A stretch of DNA of 64,000 nt from Holdemania massiliensis (GTDB lineage: Bacteria > Bacillota_I > Bacilli_A > Erysipelotrichales > Erysipelotrichaceae): contig NZ_JAKNTK010000001.1 in assembly GCF_022440805.1 (NCBI RefSeq), positions 248,001 through 312,000 of the forward strand, written 5' to 3'. The notes below the pieces were generated by a model that searched no databases, was not told the origin of the DNA, and saw nothing but the letters and a program-made list of their open reading frames with translations. Made by a program: the position numbers and the translations under genes. Each line of letters begins with the position of its first letter. The stretch's first letter is position 1. Shown one piece after another: positions 1 through 8,466 of the stretch.

Positions 1-698
1 AAGAGGAAATTTTTCAACAGATTCGAGGAAAACTGATCGTTTCCTGCCAAGCCAATGAGGAAGAAAATCCATTCAATCCACCGGAAGAAATGACCCGCAT
101 GGCTCATGCCGCAGCGATTGGCGGCTGTGCTGGTTTCCGGGCAAACCGGCCGGAGAACGTTCAGATGATCAAAGAAGCCTTCCCGGATAAAGTCATGATC
201 GGGATTTGGAAAGTCGAAACCGAGGGCTGCGATGTGTATATCACACCGACGATGAAGGAAGTTGAAGTGCTGCGGGAAATCGGCAGCGACATCATCGCTG
301 TTGATGGGACCGACCGTCTTAACTGCAACGGCCGCAAAGCCTATGAGCTGATTCGGGAAATCAAGGAAAAATATCCGGATCAGGTAGTCATGGCCGATAT
401 CGCTACGATCAACGATGCCCGTCTTTGCGTTCAGGCCGGAGCCGATATCATCTCTACGACCTTGTCCGGGTACACGGCGGACAGTCTGGACCGTTATGCG
501 TTAGGCGCTGACTTTGAACTCATCGAACAGATCCGCAAAGAATTCCCGGATGTCTTCATCAATGCGGAAGGCCGGATCTGGACGCGTGAAGAAGCGAAGA
601 AAGCTTATGAATGCGGCGCGGATGTGATCGTCGTCGGTACGGCGATTACCAATCCAATGAGCATCACAAAACGATTTGTTGATTATATCAAGAAATAG
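1..698 (+). CDS. nanE: N-acylglucosamine-6-phosphate 2-epimerase (partial at 5' end)
   Basis: The enzyme converts N-acetylmannosamine-6-phosphate to N-acetylglucosamine-6-phosphate in sialic acid or ManNAc breakdown. The reading frame is open from base 3, so the true start lies left of the window. The visible start of the protein (IRGKLIVSCQ) and the later stretches GGCAGFRANR, IAVDGT, MADIATINDA and INAEGR are typical of the NanE TIM barrel. It lies about 100 bp upstream of a mannose-family PTS, so the PTS probably imports ManNAc or a related amino sugar. The family call is firm; the substrate of the PTS is inferred. Confidence 0.93.
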   Translation, partial: EEIFQQIRGKLIVSCQANEEENPFNPPEEMTRMAHAAAIGGCAGFRANRPENVQMIKEAFPDKVMIGIWKVETEGCDVYITPTMKEVEVLREIGSDIIAVDGTDRLNCNGRKAYELIREIKEKYPDQVVMADIATINDARLCVQAGADIISTTLSGYTADSLDRYALGADFELIEQIRKEFPDVFINAEGRIWTREEAKKAYECGADVIVVGTAITNPMSITKRFVDYIKK

Positions 699-796
699 GC
701 ATGGCGAATCTGCCATCCGAATTAAATAGAATAGGAGGTTGAGAAAACAAAAAGCGAGAGTGGGAATGAAAGTAAATCCTAGAGAGGAGGTACAAT

Positions 797-1558
797 ATGA
801 ATATTGGACTAGGATATGCTTTATTTGTTTCTGTTGTCTGTGCATTCTTTGGATGGACAAACTATGGCTTTGTCAACTTGCAGACAACCAAACCGGTCGT
901 CTGCGGCGCTTTGGTCGGTCTTATTTTGGGGGATTTAAGAACGGGCATTATCATCGGCGGTACGCTGACGCTGGTTTATATGGGTGTTCAGGGTGTCGGT
1001 GCGGCGATTCCGGTCAATGCGACGACAGCGACGACGGTTACGACAGCGCTCTGCATTATTACCGGCGTGGAAATGGAAACTGCGATTGCGATCGCCGTTC
1101 CGGTTTCCGTTATGGGTCAGTTAGGCCGTATGGCAGCGTGGACGATCAATACACCGCTGATGCATATTGCGGATAAGTATGCGGAAACCGCGGATTATAA
1201 GAAGATGACACGGCTGCAGTTGGTGGGCTCGCTGGTCTTCTTCATCACTGAATTCATTCCGGTTTTCCTGTGCATCTACTTCGGCTCCAGCTTTGTTACG
1301 ATGGTCAACGAAAATATGCCGGTTTGGATTTCTGAATGGCTCTCAGCCGCAACGGGTATGCTTCCGGCACTTGGCTTCGGCATGCTGCTGGCAATGATGT
1401 ATAAAGTCAAATACATTCCGTTCTTTATCGTAGGCTTTGTTATGTGCGCTGTATTCGGCGGTTCACTGCTGGCGATCGCATTGCTGGGCGTTTCGATGGC
1501 GATCTTCGTCTTCTTCTTCGGCCCGCAGGGTAAACGGAGAAAAGGAGGTGCGATGTAA
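797..1558 (+). CDS. PTS system mannose-family IIC component
   Basis: Membrane permease subunit of a mannose/fructose/sorbose-family phosphotransferase system. The 253-residue protein is almost wholly hydrophobic with many glycine-rich membrane segments, and has the family signature GALVGLILGDLRTGIIIGGTL near residues 34-54. The start is set by GAGAGGAGG eight bases or so before the ATG. Its stop overlaps the start of the IID gene (TAATG), which suggests translational coupling. It acts with the IID, IIB and IIA genes that follow. Confidence 0.92.
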   Translation: MNIGLGYALFVSVVCAFFGWTNYGFVNLQTTKPVVCGALVGLILGDLRTGIIIGGTLTLVYMGVQGVGAAIPVNATTATTVTTALCIITGVEMETAIAIAVPVSVMGQLGRMAAWTINTPLMHIADKYAETADYKKMTRLQLVGSLVFFITEFIPVFLCIYFGSSFVTMVNENMPVWISEWLSAATGMLPALGFGMLLAMMYKVKYIPFFIVGFVMCAVFGGSLLAIALLGVSMAIFVFFFGPQGKRRKGGAM

Positions 1559-2409
1559 TGACTGAAAACAGAATGGAACAACCTATGAACGATAACAAGA
1601 TCATTTCATTAGACCGCAAGGAACTGATGGGCGTCTTCTTACGCTTCTCCTGCTTCCCAATGGTGACGATCAACTACGAACGTTTCCAGACACTGCAGTA
1701 TTTCTCAGCATTGGCACCAGTTCTGAAAAAATTATATCCAAATAAAGAAGATCAGATCTCAGCGGCGAAGCGTCACATGGCGTTCTACAATACTACGCCG
1801 GAATGGATGGGCTTCACGCTGGGCATGAACTGCGCTCAGGAAGAACAGATCGCCAATATGCCTTATGGCGAAGAACGGACGGGACTGGAAGAATCCGTCA
1901 ATACGATCAAAGCTTCCCTGATGGGTCCGCTGGCAGGCATCGGCGATTCCCTGCGGGCAACCGTAGAAGCGATTATCGGCGCATTGGCGGCCGGCTTTGC
2001 GATGAACGGCTCCATTTTCGGCGCTATCCTGTTCTTTGTCTTGGGTAACGCTTACTACTTCGGTATTTCCTATTTCGGATTCTTCTATACCTATAAAAAC
2101 GGCATGAAGGTTATCCGCGATATGAATAAATCCGGCATTCTTGACCGCTTGATGGAAAGTGCCACAATCTTAGGCATGACGGCGGTCGGCGCGCTGATTC
2201 CTTCCTGGGTTGGCTTTAAGTTGACCAGTGCGATTCAGATCGGCGATTACGTCTTAAATATTCAGCAGGAACTGGACAACATCATTCCAGGCTTGGCGCC
2301 GTTGGCTTTGACAATCTGTCTGGCTTGGCTGTATAAGAAGAACGTTTCTTCCCTGAAACTGGTCGGCCTGATCTTTGTCTTCTCGCTGATCATTTCCCTG
2401 ATTCTGTAA
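1558..2409 (+). CDS. PTS system mannose-family IID component
   Basis: Second membrane subunit of the permease. The 283-residue protein has the expected cytoplasmic N-terminal part (FNTTPEWMGF-like stretch near residues 76-82, reading YNTTPEWMGF) followed by GPLAGIGDSL, a hallmark of IID, and hydrophobic C-terminal segments. It overlaps the end of the IIC gene by one base, with AAAGGAGGTG as the ribosome binding site inside IIC. Downstream methionines exist, but the coupling start is the best supported. Confidence 0.92.
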   Translation: MTENRMEQPMNDNKIISLDRKELMGVFLRFSCFPMVTINYERFQTLQYFSALAPVLKKLYPNKEDQISAAKRHMAFYNTTPEWMGFTLGMNCAQEEQIANMPYGEERTGLEESVNTIKASLMGPLAGIGDSLRATVEAIIGALAAGFAMNGSIFGAILFFVLGNAYYFGISYFGFFYTYKNGMKVIRDMNKSGILDRLMESATILGMTAVGALIPSWVGFKLTSAIQIGDYVLNIQQELDNIIPGLAPLALTICLAWLYKKNVSSLKLVGLIFVFSLIISLIL

Positions 2410-2464
2410 TTCATCATTTCATGCAGGGGCGGAATTCATTACGATTTGAAAGGAGAAATAAAAT

Positions 2465-2944
2465 ATGGCAGTGATTCAGTATCGGCTGGACGGAAGAATG
2501 CTGCATGGTCAGGTCAGTAACTTTGCACGGGCGCTGAACATTGAAGAATTTGTGGTGGTCAACGAAAAAACGGCAAATGATCCGACGCAGGTCATGCTGC
2601 TGGAACTGGCGGCGCTCAATGCAGATGTCGACGCCGTTTCCCCGGAGGACGCGTATGACTTATTGACCGGCGATGAGCTGGAAGACTACCGCGTGATGGT
2701 CGTATTCAAAGAGATCTTTGACGCTGTGGAATTGGTCAAGCTGGGCTACTCGATGCAGGAAATCTGCATCAGCGGCATGTATGCCAAAGACAACGAAAAT
2801 AAGGTCAAAGCGGAAGCATGCCTGTTTGTCGATGACAAAGATAAGGAAGCATTCCGTTTTCTGGAAGATCATGGTGTTCTGCTCACGCATCAGATTTCCC
2901 CGGAATATACAAAAAAGCTGGTTCATGATCTCGTAAAGTTTTAA
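2465..2944 (+). CDS. PTS system mannose/sorbose-family IIB component
   Basis: Cytoplasmic phosphoryl carrier of the same PTS. The 159-residue protein starts IQYRLDGRMLHGQV; the histidine in the RMLHGQV motif (about residue 15) is the known phosphorylation site of this family. The ribosome binding site is AAAGGAG ahead of the ATG. A strong hairpin terminator follows directly, so the first four genes can form their own transcript, with reduced readthrough to the two genes beyond. Confidence 0.93.
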   Translation: MAVIQYRLDGRMLHGQVSNFARALNIEEFVVVNEKTANDPTQVMLLELAALNADVDAVSPEDAYDLLTGDELEDYRVMVVFKEIFDAVELVKLGYSMQEICISGMYAKDNENKVKAEACLFVDDKDKEAFRFLEDHGVLLTHQISPEYTKKLVHDLVKF

Positions 2945-2951
2945 TGAACAG

Positions 2952-2976
2952 GGCCGACGGTGTTTGTCGGCCTTTT
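2952..2976 (+). terminator. Intrinsic terminator after PTS IIB
   Basis: A perfect 7-bp stem GGCCGAC/GTCGGCC with a 7-base loop is followed by TTTTC. It lies inside the PTS gene cluster, between IIB and the membrane protein gene, so it probably attenuates rather than ends the operon. Confidence 0.8.
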
Positions 2977-3001
2977 CTCACTGGGAAAGGAAAGAGTCGC
3001 T

Positions 3002-3934
3002 ATGGATGGGCAGGATAACATGAAGGAAAGGCTGCTGGTGCTGTCGCAAAGGATGGCGCGGCGCAAGAGTCCGAAACAGAAAAAACGCACGCTGTATCAG
3101 CTGAGTGAAATGTTCAGCGCCCTGGGATATCCGGTGACGCTGATGGGGAAAAAGGGCATCCATGGACAACAGCTGCTCGGCGGCGATCCCACGCATGCCA
3201 AGGTCATTGTCGCCGCAGATTTTAACCTGCGGGAAGCCCGGCTGATTCCCGCTCGTCAACAGCTTTTAAACCAGTCGGCAAACCGCAGAAATCAGCTGGA
3301 TAATCTGACGGTATCGCTGGTGCTGACGGTGCTGTTAGCCATCATGGGCGTGCTGCTTTGCATCGCGGGGGCTAAACAGGAAGGCCGGTGGTTTCTGTTT
3401 GTTCTGGCAGCCGGCGTGTTTTTGCTGGCCTTCTGGCTGGGACGGCGGCAGGCTGTGGGCAATGCCGGGAAAAACGCGGCGATGTTTGCGCTGTTGGAAT
3501 GTGCCCGGCAATATCGGAAAGAACCGGTTGCCTTCTGTTTCCTGGAAGAAACGGGAACCGAGCTGGGGCTCAGGCAGCTGCGTGAGAATTTTCCGCAGGC
3601 AGGACTGGTTTACATCCATCAGCTGGGTCGGGAAAAAGCGCTTTGTGTGATGCTGAAAGGCAAACCGACTAGGCTGCAGGAAGCACTTGCCGAAGCTTGG
3701 CCATCACTGACAGTGCAAAGCTTGCAGGAAAATGACGACAGTCTGATCCGCAGCTGGAACGAGGGCATTTTAATCAGTACGGCGGATCCCGCAACGATGA
3801 CCTGTGAAATGCCGGGCGGCAAATTCGATGTGCAGGTAGACTGTGATCAGATTCAGCAGGCCGTGGAAGTCATCGGTGAACTGATCCATCCCCATCGAAA
3901 ACAGGAATATCACAGCTCTGAAAAACAAGACTAA
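3002..3934 (+). CDS. Membrane protein resembling a degenerate M28 peptidase, within PTS operon
   Basis: Unrecognised 310-residue protein. The N-terminal part contains GQQLLGGDPTHAKVIVAADF and, after two transmembrane helices (about residues 90-140), the stretch AGKNAAMFALLECARQ followed by FCFLEETGTELG. These echo the order of M28 aminopeptidase motifs (Asn-Gly substrate strand, His-Tyr-Asp, Asp-Asn-Ser-Gly, Glu-Glu), but the metal ligands look lost and two membrane helices are inserted. The start chosen is the ATG after GGAAAGG; an earlier in-frame ATG lies in the terminator region. Placement between IIB and IIA suggests a link to sugar uptake or use. The fold assignment is inference. Confidence 0.6.
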   Translation: MDGQDNMKERLLVLSQRMARRKSPKQKKRTLYQLSEMFSALGYPVTLMGKKGIHGQQLLGGDPTHAKVIVAADFNLREARLIPARQQLLNQSANRRNQLDNLTVSLVLTVLLAIMGVLLCIAGAKQEGRWFLFVLAAGVFLLAFWLGRRQAVGNAGKNAAMFALLECARQYRKEPVAFCFLEETGTELGLRQLRENFPQAGLVYIHQLGREKALCVMLKGKPTRLQEALAEAWPSLTVQSLQENDDSLIRSWNEGILISTADPATMTCEMPGGKFDVQVDCDQIQQAVEVIGELIHPHRKQEYHSSEKQD

Positions 3935-3996
3935 ATAACCAAGAATCAAATGCGCAAAAAGGAGGCAGTCCTCAACGAGGCTGCGAGGAGGTAGAA

Positions 3997-4437
3997 ATGC
4001 AGGGAATTTTATTAATCAGTCATGGTCCGTTAGCCGAAGGCATGTTAAAAACCGCAGAGATTTTCTTTGGCGAGAACATTCCGCAGATGAAAGCGCTGGT
4101 ATTGAATACCCAGGATGATCCGGAAGACTTCCGCGGGCGGCTGCAGGAAGCTGTCGATGAAGTGAATACCGGAGAAGGCGTGTTGGTCTTCGCTGATCTG
4201 TTAGGCGGTACACCGTGCAATCAGTCTGCTTTTGTGCTGAATGAGAAGGTCACGGTGCTGACCGGGATGAATCTGCCGATGGTCATGGAATGCCTGGGCT
4301 TACGGATGAGCGGTGAAGTAGCGATCGACCAACTGGAAGAAACCGCAAAGACCGGCATTGTCAACTTTAATAAAATGCTGGAAGAGAAGAAAAAAGCCGG
4401 CCGCAGCCGTCGGCGCAGCAAAGAAGAAGCTGAATAA
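3997..4437 (+). CDS. PTS system mannose-family IIA component
   Basis: Cytoplasmic phosphocarrier that takes phosphate from HPr and passes it to IIB. The protein begins MQGILLISHGPLAEGM, with His9 in the canonical SHG phosphorylation motif, and has FADLLGGTP near residues 66-74, also typical. The 146-residue length fits a single IIA domain. GAGGAGG precedes the ATG. The C-terminus is a charged Lys/Arg/Glu tail of about 20 residues. It completes the PTS encoded upstream. Confidence 0.92.
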   Translation: MQGILLISHGPLAEGMLKTAEIFFGENIPQMKALVLNTQDDPEDFRGRLQEAVDEVNTGEGVLVFADLLGGTPCNQSAFVLNEKVTVLTGMNLPMVMECLGLRMSGEVAIDQLEETAKTGIVNFNKMLEEKKKAGRSRRRSKEEAE

Positions 4438-4460
4438 GCTTCTTTCATCCGTCAATTTGA

Positions 4461-4507
4461 AAATCAGAAATCACGGGTTCATTTGGAACTTGCGGTTTCT
4501 GATTTTT
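4461..4507 (+). terminator. Terminator of the PTS operon
   Basis: A 10-bp inverted repeat AAATCAGAAA / TTTCTGATTT with a 25-base loop ends in a T run. It lies about 25 bp after the IIA stop codon. Confidence 0.7.
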
Positions 4508-4563
4508 GTCGTGGAAGCATGGTGAATAAGGCAAAAGCTCAGGCTAAAAGACAGAGTTAAATT

Positions 4564-4591
4564 TTGACAGTTGAACGATTTTGAATAGAAT
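4564..4591 (+). promoter_or_regulatory. Sigma-A-type promoter for the YjdF-like membrane gene
   Basis: TTGACA, a 16-bp spacer and TAGAAT sit about 70 bp upstream of the next gene, after the PTS terminator. Confidence 0.6.
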
Positions 4592-4663
4592 TGAAGAGAA
4601 AAGATTGCAAGTGACAGAGAGCCTGATTAAAATAGGAAATATGTTTGGAAAGAGGGAAAACGC

Positions 4664-5392
4664 ATGAAGAAAAAATTCAACTGGAATTCGTTTATTTATA
4701 ACTTCGTCTTTATTACGATGATTATGTCCGTCATCTTCTTAGCTGTTCGGATCATTTTGGCGCCTTCTGAGGCCATGGCTGATGATGTGCGTGTCAAGAG
4801 CGACTACGTGCTGATGCTGGTGCAGTGTATATTGGGCGTGGTGGCGATGCGGCTGCCGGACTTTATCGAACATAAAATCCAGATCCAGATTCCCAGCTAC
4901 ATGCTTTTGTTGTATGCCATCTTTCTGTACTGTGCGATCTATTTGGGGGAAGTTCGGGCATTCTATTACAACGTGCCGCATTGGGATACGATTCTGCATA
5001 CTTTCAGCGGTGGAATGTTAGGAGCGCTGGGTTTTTCCTTTGTCACGATTCTGAATAAGTCGGAAAAGATTCCGATGAATCTTTCGCCGGTGTTCGTCGC
5101 CGTGTTTGCTTTTTGCTTTGCGGTGACGTTAGGTGTCTTTTGGGAAATCTATGAATTCACATTTGATGGAATTCTGCATTTGAACATGCAGAAGTTCATG
5201 CTGGAAAATGGGACGCCGTTTATCGGCCGGGCAGCTTTAATGGATACGATGAAGGATCTGATTGTCGATTGTCTGGGTGCGTTCATCATGTCGTTTGTAG
5301 GTTATCTGTCGCTGCGCTATAAGACAGGCTTGATCGAAAAGCTGCAGCTGAAATGGCGCAAGGGTGCGATCAAGGAAAATAAAACTCTGTAA
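4664..5392 (+). CDS. Multi-pass membrane protein, YjdF-like
   Basis: A 242-residue protein with about six hydrophobic segments. Conserved-looking polar spots within the membrane region are HWDTILHTFSGG (about residues 106-117), FWEIYEF (about 164-170) and DTMKDLIVDCLGAF (about 199-212), a pattern I associate with the DUF2238/YjdF group of uncharacterised membrane proteins. The histidines and acidic residues could bind a metal, but no activity can be read from the sequence. It has its own promoter and no partner gene. Confidence 0.7.
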   Translation: MKKKFNWNSFIYNFVFITMIMSVIFLAVRIILAPSEAMADDVRVKSDYVLMLVQCILGVVAMRLPDFIEHKIQIQIPSYMLLLYAIFLYCAIYLGEVRAFYYNVPHWDTILHTFSGGMLGALGFSFVTILNKSEKIPMNLSPVFVAVFAFCFAVTLGVFWEIYEFTFDGILHLNMQKFMLENGTPFIGRAALMDTMKDLIVDCLGAFIMSFVGYLSLRYKTGLIEKLQLKWRKGAIKENKTL

Positions 5393-5484
5393 ATCGGGCA
5401 GTGCCGGAATGATCTGCGAAACCTTTGCGGCTATCAGATTAAAACATAAGAACCTGAACCAGCGAGTCCAGGCCTAAGCTCAAG

Positions 5485-5513
5485 TTGATTCAGGGCAAAT
5501 TTTGGGGTATACT
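5485..5513 (+). promoter_or_regulatory. Promoter for the SHOCT-domain gene
   Basis: TTGATT, a 17-bp spacer and TATACT lie 56 bp upstream of the start codon at 5569. Confidence 0.6.
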
Positions 5514-5568
5514 GAGCTTAATCAGAAGGCTAGATGATGGATCTAAAACGGAAGGTCAGGGAGATAAC

Positions 5569-5973
5569 ATGAAACGAAAAACCGAAATCCGCAGCACGCG
5601 TTCAGGAGCGATAGGCAACATCGTCGGCGGGGTTCTCTTCATTGTTTTTGGAATTTTTGCTTCCTCAATGCTTGGTTTTCATGATTCGATGGGGATGGGT
5701 TTTGGCGGCCCATCGCTGAGTCCAGGCCTGTTTTTCATGGGGTTTGGATTGATCGGCGGAACAATCAGCATCCTTTACGGGCTCTTCGCGTTAAAACGCG
5801 GCGGCATTGCCGAACATGAAATCATAACCGAAACATTGCCGGAACAAGAAACCCAAGCGGAGGGGGATCCGGCGGAGCAGTTAAGAAAGCTGAAAGCACT
5901 GGCAGACGAAGGAATTATATCCGAGTCCGAGTATGCGATGAAAAAGCGGGAAATTCTGAATAAAAAGTGGTAG
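5569..5973 (+). CDS. Small membrane protein with C-terminal SHOCT domain
   Basis: A 134-residue protein with two hydrophobic helices (about residues 15-35 and 48-72) and a C-terminal stretch from about residue 100 (AEQLRKLKALADEGIISESE then YAMKKREILNK) that is a textbook SHOCT short helical domain, often found at the end of membrane proteins. The start is the ATG after GGGAGATAAC; the reading frame is open further upstream but without a ribosome binding site and across the promoter. Function unknown. Confidence 0.75.
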   Translation: MKRKTEIRSTRSGAIGNIVGGVLFIVFGIFASSMLGFHDSMGMGFGGPSLSPGLFFMGFGLIGGTISILYGLFALKRGGIAEHEIITETLPEQETQAEGDPAEQLRKLKALADEGIISESEYAMKKREILNKKW

Positions 5974-5984
5974 AATAAAAAAGG

Positions 5985-6212
5985 AAAACCGATGATGAGA
6001 ACGAGTAATCCGGGAAAGCTTCGCAAAGAGAAGGTCTGGCAGGTGAAAAGACCAGGGAGCGCCGGGATGAATGCCTCTTGGAGGGCTAATCTGAAATAAG
6101 TAGGATGGCCGCAGCCGGCGTTAACGGCAGAATGAGCGGAACAGAAGTCTTTCTGTTCAAGAAGAGTGGAACCGCGCGGAAAGCGTCTCTTGACGGGAGA
6201 TGCTTTTTTTGT
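5985..6212 (+). promoter_or_regulatory. T-box riboswitch (cysteine specifier) controlling cysS
   Basis: The leader carries the T-box sequence AGAGTGGAACCGCG (6163-6176), a long stem I from about 5993 with a specifier loop in which GAATGCC (TGC at 6072-6074) reads as a Cys codon, and a terminator stem AAGCGTCTC / GAGATGCTT with a T run at 6203-6210. Uncharged tRNA-Cys should pair with both specifier and T-box and favour the antiterminator, raising cysS expression when cysteine is short. The element class and its link to cysS are established; the specifier assignment follows from the sequence and the downstream gene. Confidence 0.92.
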
Positions 6213-6296
6213 GGAAAACTGGATTTTCACCATTGTGGAAAAACATCTGTCAACCTGTTCAAAGGGACAAGCTTAATTTAAAGGAGGAAAACAGTA

Positions 6297-7631
6297 ATGA
6301 GTATACGTCTTTACAACACCCTGTCGGGGAAAATTGAAGAATTTCAGCCGATCAAACCGAATGAGGTCAGCATGTATGTCTGCGGACCGACGGTCTACAA
6401 CCATGCCCACATCGGCAATGCCCGGCCGATTATTGTTTTTGATACGCTGCGCCGGTTATTTGAGGCACAGGGCTACACGGTAAAATATGTGTCCAACTAC
6501 ACGGATGTGGATGACAAGATCATCAAGAAAGCGCATGAGGAAAACGTCCCGGAGGGCATGATTTCGGCAAGGTATATCGAAGCCTACCAAAAGGTTCGGG
6601 AAAGCTTAAATACTGAAACGCTGTACGCTACTCCGCGGGTGACGGAAACGATGGATGAAATCATTCACTTCATCGACGAACTGGTCAGTACCGGTCATGC
6701 TTATGCTGTGGGCGGCGATGTGTATTTCCGCGTCAGCAGCGTTCCTTCCTACGGTACTTTCTCGAAGCAGAATCTGGAAGACCTGCAGGTCGGTGCGCGG
6801 ATTGAAGAAAATGCCAAAAAGGAAAATCCGCTGGATTTCGCCTTGTGGAAAGAAACCGATATGGGGATTAAGTGGCAGTCTCCTTGGGGAGAAGGCCGTC
6901 CGGGCTGGCATACAGAATGCGTCGTGATGATCCACAAGGAATTCGGCGATCAGATCGATATCCACGGCGGCGGCATGGATCTGCGCTTCCCGCATCATGA
7001 AAATGAAGTCGCCCAATCGCAGGCACTTTTCCACAATTCGATTGCCCGTTATTGGCTGCATAATGCAATGATCAATATCAATGGTGAAAAAATGTCAAAA
7101 TCACTGGGCAATGTGTCCTGGGCAAAAGATGTCATTGAAAAGCTGGGTGCCGATTTGGTGCGCTGGCTGATGCTGAGCGTGCACTACCGCGGGGAACTGA
7201 ACTTCTCGGATGAAACGATTGAAACGGCCCGCAAGGAGCTGGATAAGGTCAGAATGCCGATGAAGCAGGCGTATATCAAGAGCCAGCTGGCAGGTACTGA
7301 GTTGAGCGGCCGCGATGAAGAAGCGGTGCAGCGGTTTATTGCCGCGATGAACGATGATCTCAACACGCCGAATGGATATGCGGAAATTTTTGAAACGGTG
7401 AAAAAATTGAATCAGGCATTACGCCAGCGGGAAATCCAGTGGGATCAGGTCGGTGCGCAAACCGCGGCGCTGGAAGCGATGCTGGAAATCTTGGGCATTC
7501 GTCTGCCGAAGGTGGAGCTGAGCGAGGATGACAAACAGGTTTTCGCTCAATGGAACGCAGCCAAGGCAGAAAAAGATTTTGCCGCGGCGGACGCGAAGCG
7601 GGCGATCCTGATCGAACGAGGATTGATGTAA
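6297..7631 (+). CDS. cysS: Cysteinyl-tRNA synthetase
   Basis: Class I synthetase that charges tRNA-Cys. Visible motifs are CGPTVYNHAHIGNARP (Zn ligand Cys and the HIGN form of the HIGH motif, residues 29-44), WHTEC and HHENE (other Zn ligands), and EKMSKSLGN (KMSKS loop). The 444-residue length is slightly short for the family: the protein ends soon after the stretch RAILIERGLM and lacks the usual short C-terminal tail. AAGGAGG precedes the ATG. The last base of its stop codon is the first base of the mrnC start codon. Confidence 0.97.
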   Translation: MSIRLYNTLSGKIEEFQPIKPNEVSMYVCGPTVYNHAHIGNARPIIVFDTLRRLFEAQGYTVKYVSNYTDVDDKIIKKAHEENVPEGMISARYIEAYQKVRESLNTETLYATPRVTETMDEIIHFIDELVSTGHAYAVGGDVYFRVSSVPSYGTFSKQNLEDLQVGARIEENAKKENPLDFALWKETDMGIKWQSPWGEGRPGWHTECVVMIHKEFGDQIDIHGGGMDLRFPHHENEVAQSQALFHNSIARYWLHNAMININGEKMSKSLGNVSWAKDVIEKLGADLVRWLMLSVHYRGELNFSDETIETARKELDKVRMPMKQAYIKSQLAGTELSGRDEEAVQRFIAAMNDDLNTPNGYAEIFETVKKLNQALRQREIQWDQVGAQTAALEAMLEILGIRLPKVELSEDDKQVFAQWNAAKAEKDFAAADAKRAILIERGLM

Positions 7632-8029
7632 TGCAGCTTAACGAATTGTCCGGAAGTACGCTGGCCTATATCGGCGATGCGGTGTGGTCGCTGCTTGTGC
7701 GGGAATATTTAGTGGAGCTGGGGTATGGCCGGGCCAAGGACCTGCAGCGCTTAAGCGTTCAGTTTGTCAGTGCGAAAGCTCAGGCGCGATTTTACGAGCA
7801 GCTGCATGATGCCGGTGAGCTGAGTGAGGAGGAGGAAGAAATCTTCCGCCGCGGACGCAATTTCAAAAGCGGCAGTGTTCCAAAGCATACCGACGTTCAG
7901 ATTTATCGAATTTCGACGGGCTTTGAAGCGTTAGCCGGATGGTGGCATCTGAGCGGCCAGCAGGAGCGGCTGCAGAAGGTCTGGGAACAGGTCAGAACAT
8001 CTGTGATGCTGGCGGCAGAGCCGCGATAA
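7631..8029 (+). CDS. mrnC: Mini-ribonuclease III
   Basis: A 132-residue RNase III catalytic domain without a double-stranded-RNA-binding domain, involved in 23S rRNA 3'-end maturation. The motif YIGDAVWSLLVREYL (residues 12-26) contains the catalytic aspartate, and FRRGRNFKSGSVPK follows as expected. The start is the ATG that overlaps the cysS stop (TAATG); a longer frame extends back into cysS but is not needed. The cysS-mrnC-rlmB order is conserved in Firmicutes, and here the prophage separates mrnC from rlmB. Confidence 0.92.
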   Translation: MQLNELSGSTLAYIGDAVWSLLVREYLVELGYGRAKDLQRLSVQFVSAKAQARFYEQLHDAGELSEEEEEIFRRGRNFKSGSVPKHTDVQIYRISTGFEALAGWWHLSGQQERLQKVWEQVRTSVMLAAEPR

Positions 8030-8183
8030 AGAAATCATTTCGGCTGTCCGGAATGGATATCACAGCAAACAACGCAGGATAAAGGTAAATTGCTCAGTAG
8101 GGCAGTGGGGAAAAGCGGCGGAATCAGCTTTAAATCTTATTCGCGGATGAAAGAACGATGGGAAAATAATCGCGGAGTTTCCG

Positions 8184-8275
8184 TTTCCATTTTCTTGCAT
8201 ATTGTGTATACTGATAGTGACCGTAGTACCCGCACCTCTTACTTTTGTAATGTGGCCCAGGGTACTCTTTTTTTG
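8184..8275 (+). promoter_or_regulatory. Promoter followed by a structured leader/terminator upstream of the original rlmB
   Basis: TTTCCA-17 bp-TATACT (8184-8212) is followed a few bases later by a hairpin AGTACCC/GGGTACT (8225-8266) enclosing a second stem-loop (CAC and TTAC pairing with GTAA and GTG), then CTTTTTTT. This would give a transcript of about 55 bases, either a small RNA or an attenuator for the gene downstream, which before prophage insertion was rlmB. I do not recognise an RNA family. The rest of 8030-8408 shows no convincing gene; a frame at 8090-8302 has no coding character. Confidence 0.5.
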
Positions 8276-8408
8276 ATCAATAAAAAGAAATGGAGAGGTT
8301 AATTCTGCAGGGGTTCAAGACATTTTCTTGAATCCGCGAAACAACTTAACTGCGAAACGATTTGGGATTAAAACAGGACTAGAACAGGACGAAACAGGAG
8401 GTCAGAGT

Positions 8409-8418
8409 ATGGCACAAT
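8409..8418 (+). other. attL core (left prophage/host junction)
   Basis: ATGGCACAAT, preceded by the host ribosome binding site GGAGGTCAGAGT. The same ten bases open rlmB at 48967. To the left the sequence is host; to the right the frame would stop after 12 codons. The attachment site is a protein gene start and not a tRNA. Confidence 0.8.
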
Positions 8419-8433
8419 ATGTTTATCTTATCA

Positions 8434-8460
8434 AAAAAGCCTTTTAAATAAAGGCTTTTT
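8434..8460. terminator. Bidirectional terminator at the left prophage end
   Basis: AAAAAGCCTTT / AAAGGCTTTTT, an 11-bp stem with a 5-base loop and A/T runs on both sides. It would end int transcription coming from the right and block host transcription entering from the left. A near copy of this hairpin lies at the other prophage end (48918-48940). Confidence 0.8.
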
Positions 8461-8466
8461 AATATA

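Noticed and set aside
739..1176. A 145-codon frame overlapping PTS IIC
   Set aside because: A shadow frame of the IIC gene; low-complexity composition typical of out-of-frame reading.
8090..8302. A 70-codon frame between mrnC and the prophage
   Set aside because: It runs across the promoter and terminator hairpin, lacks a ribosome binding site and has no protein-like composition.
8409..8418. A tRNA or tmRNA gene as attachment site
   Set aside because: Neither junction can be folded into a tRNA end; the core is the start of rlmB.
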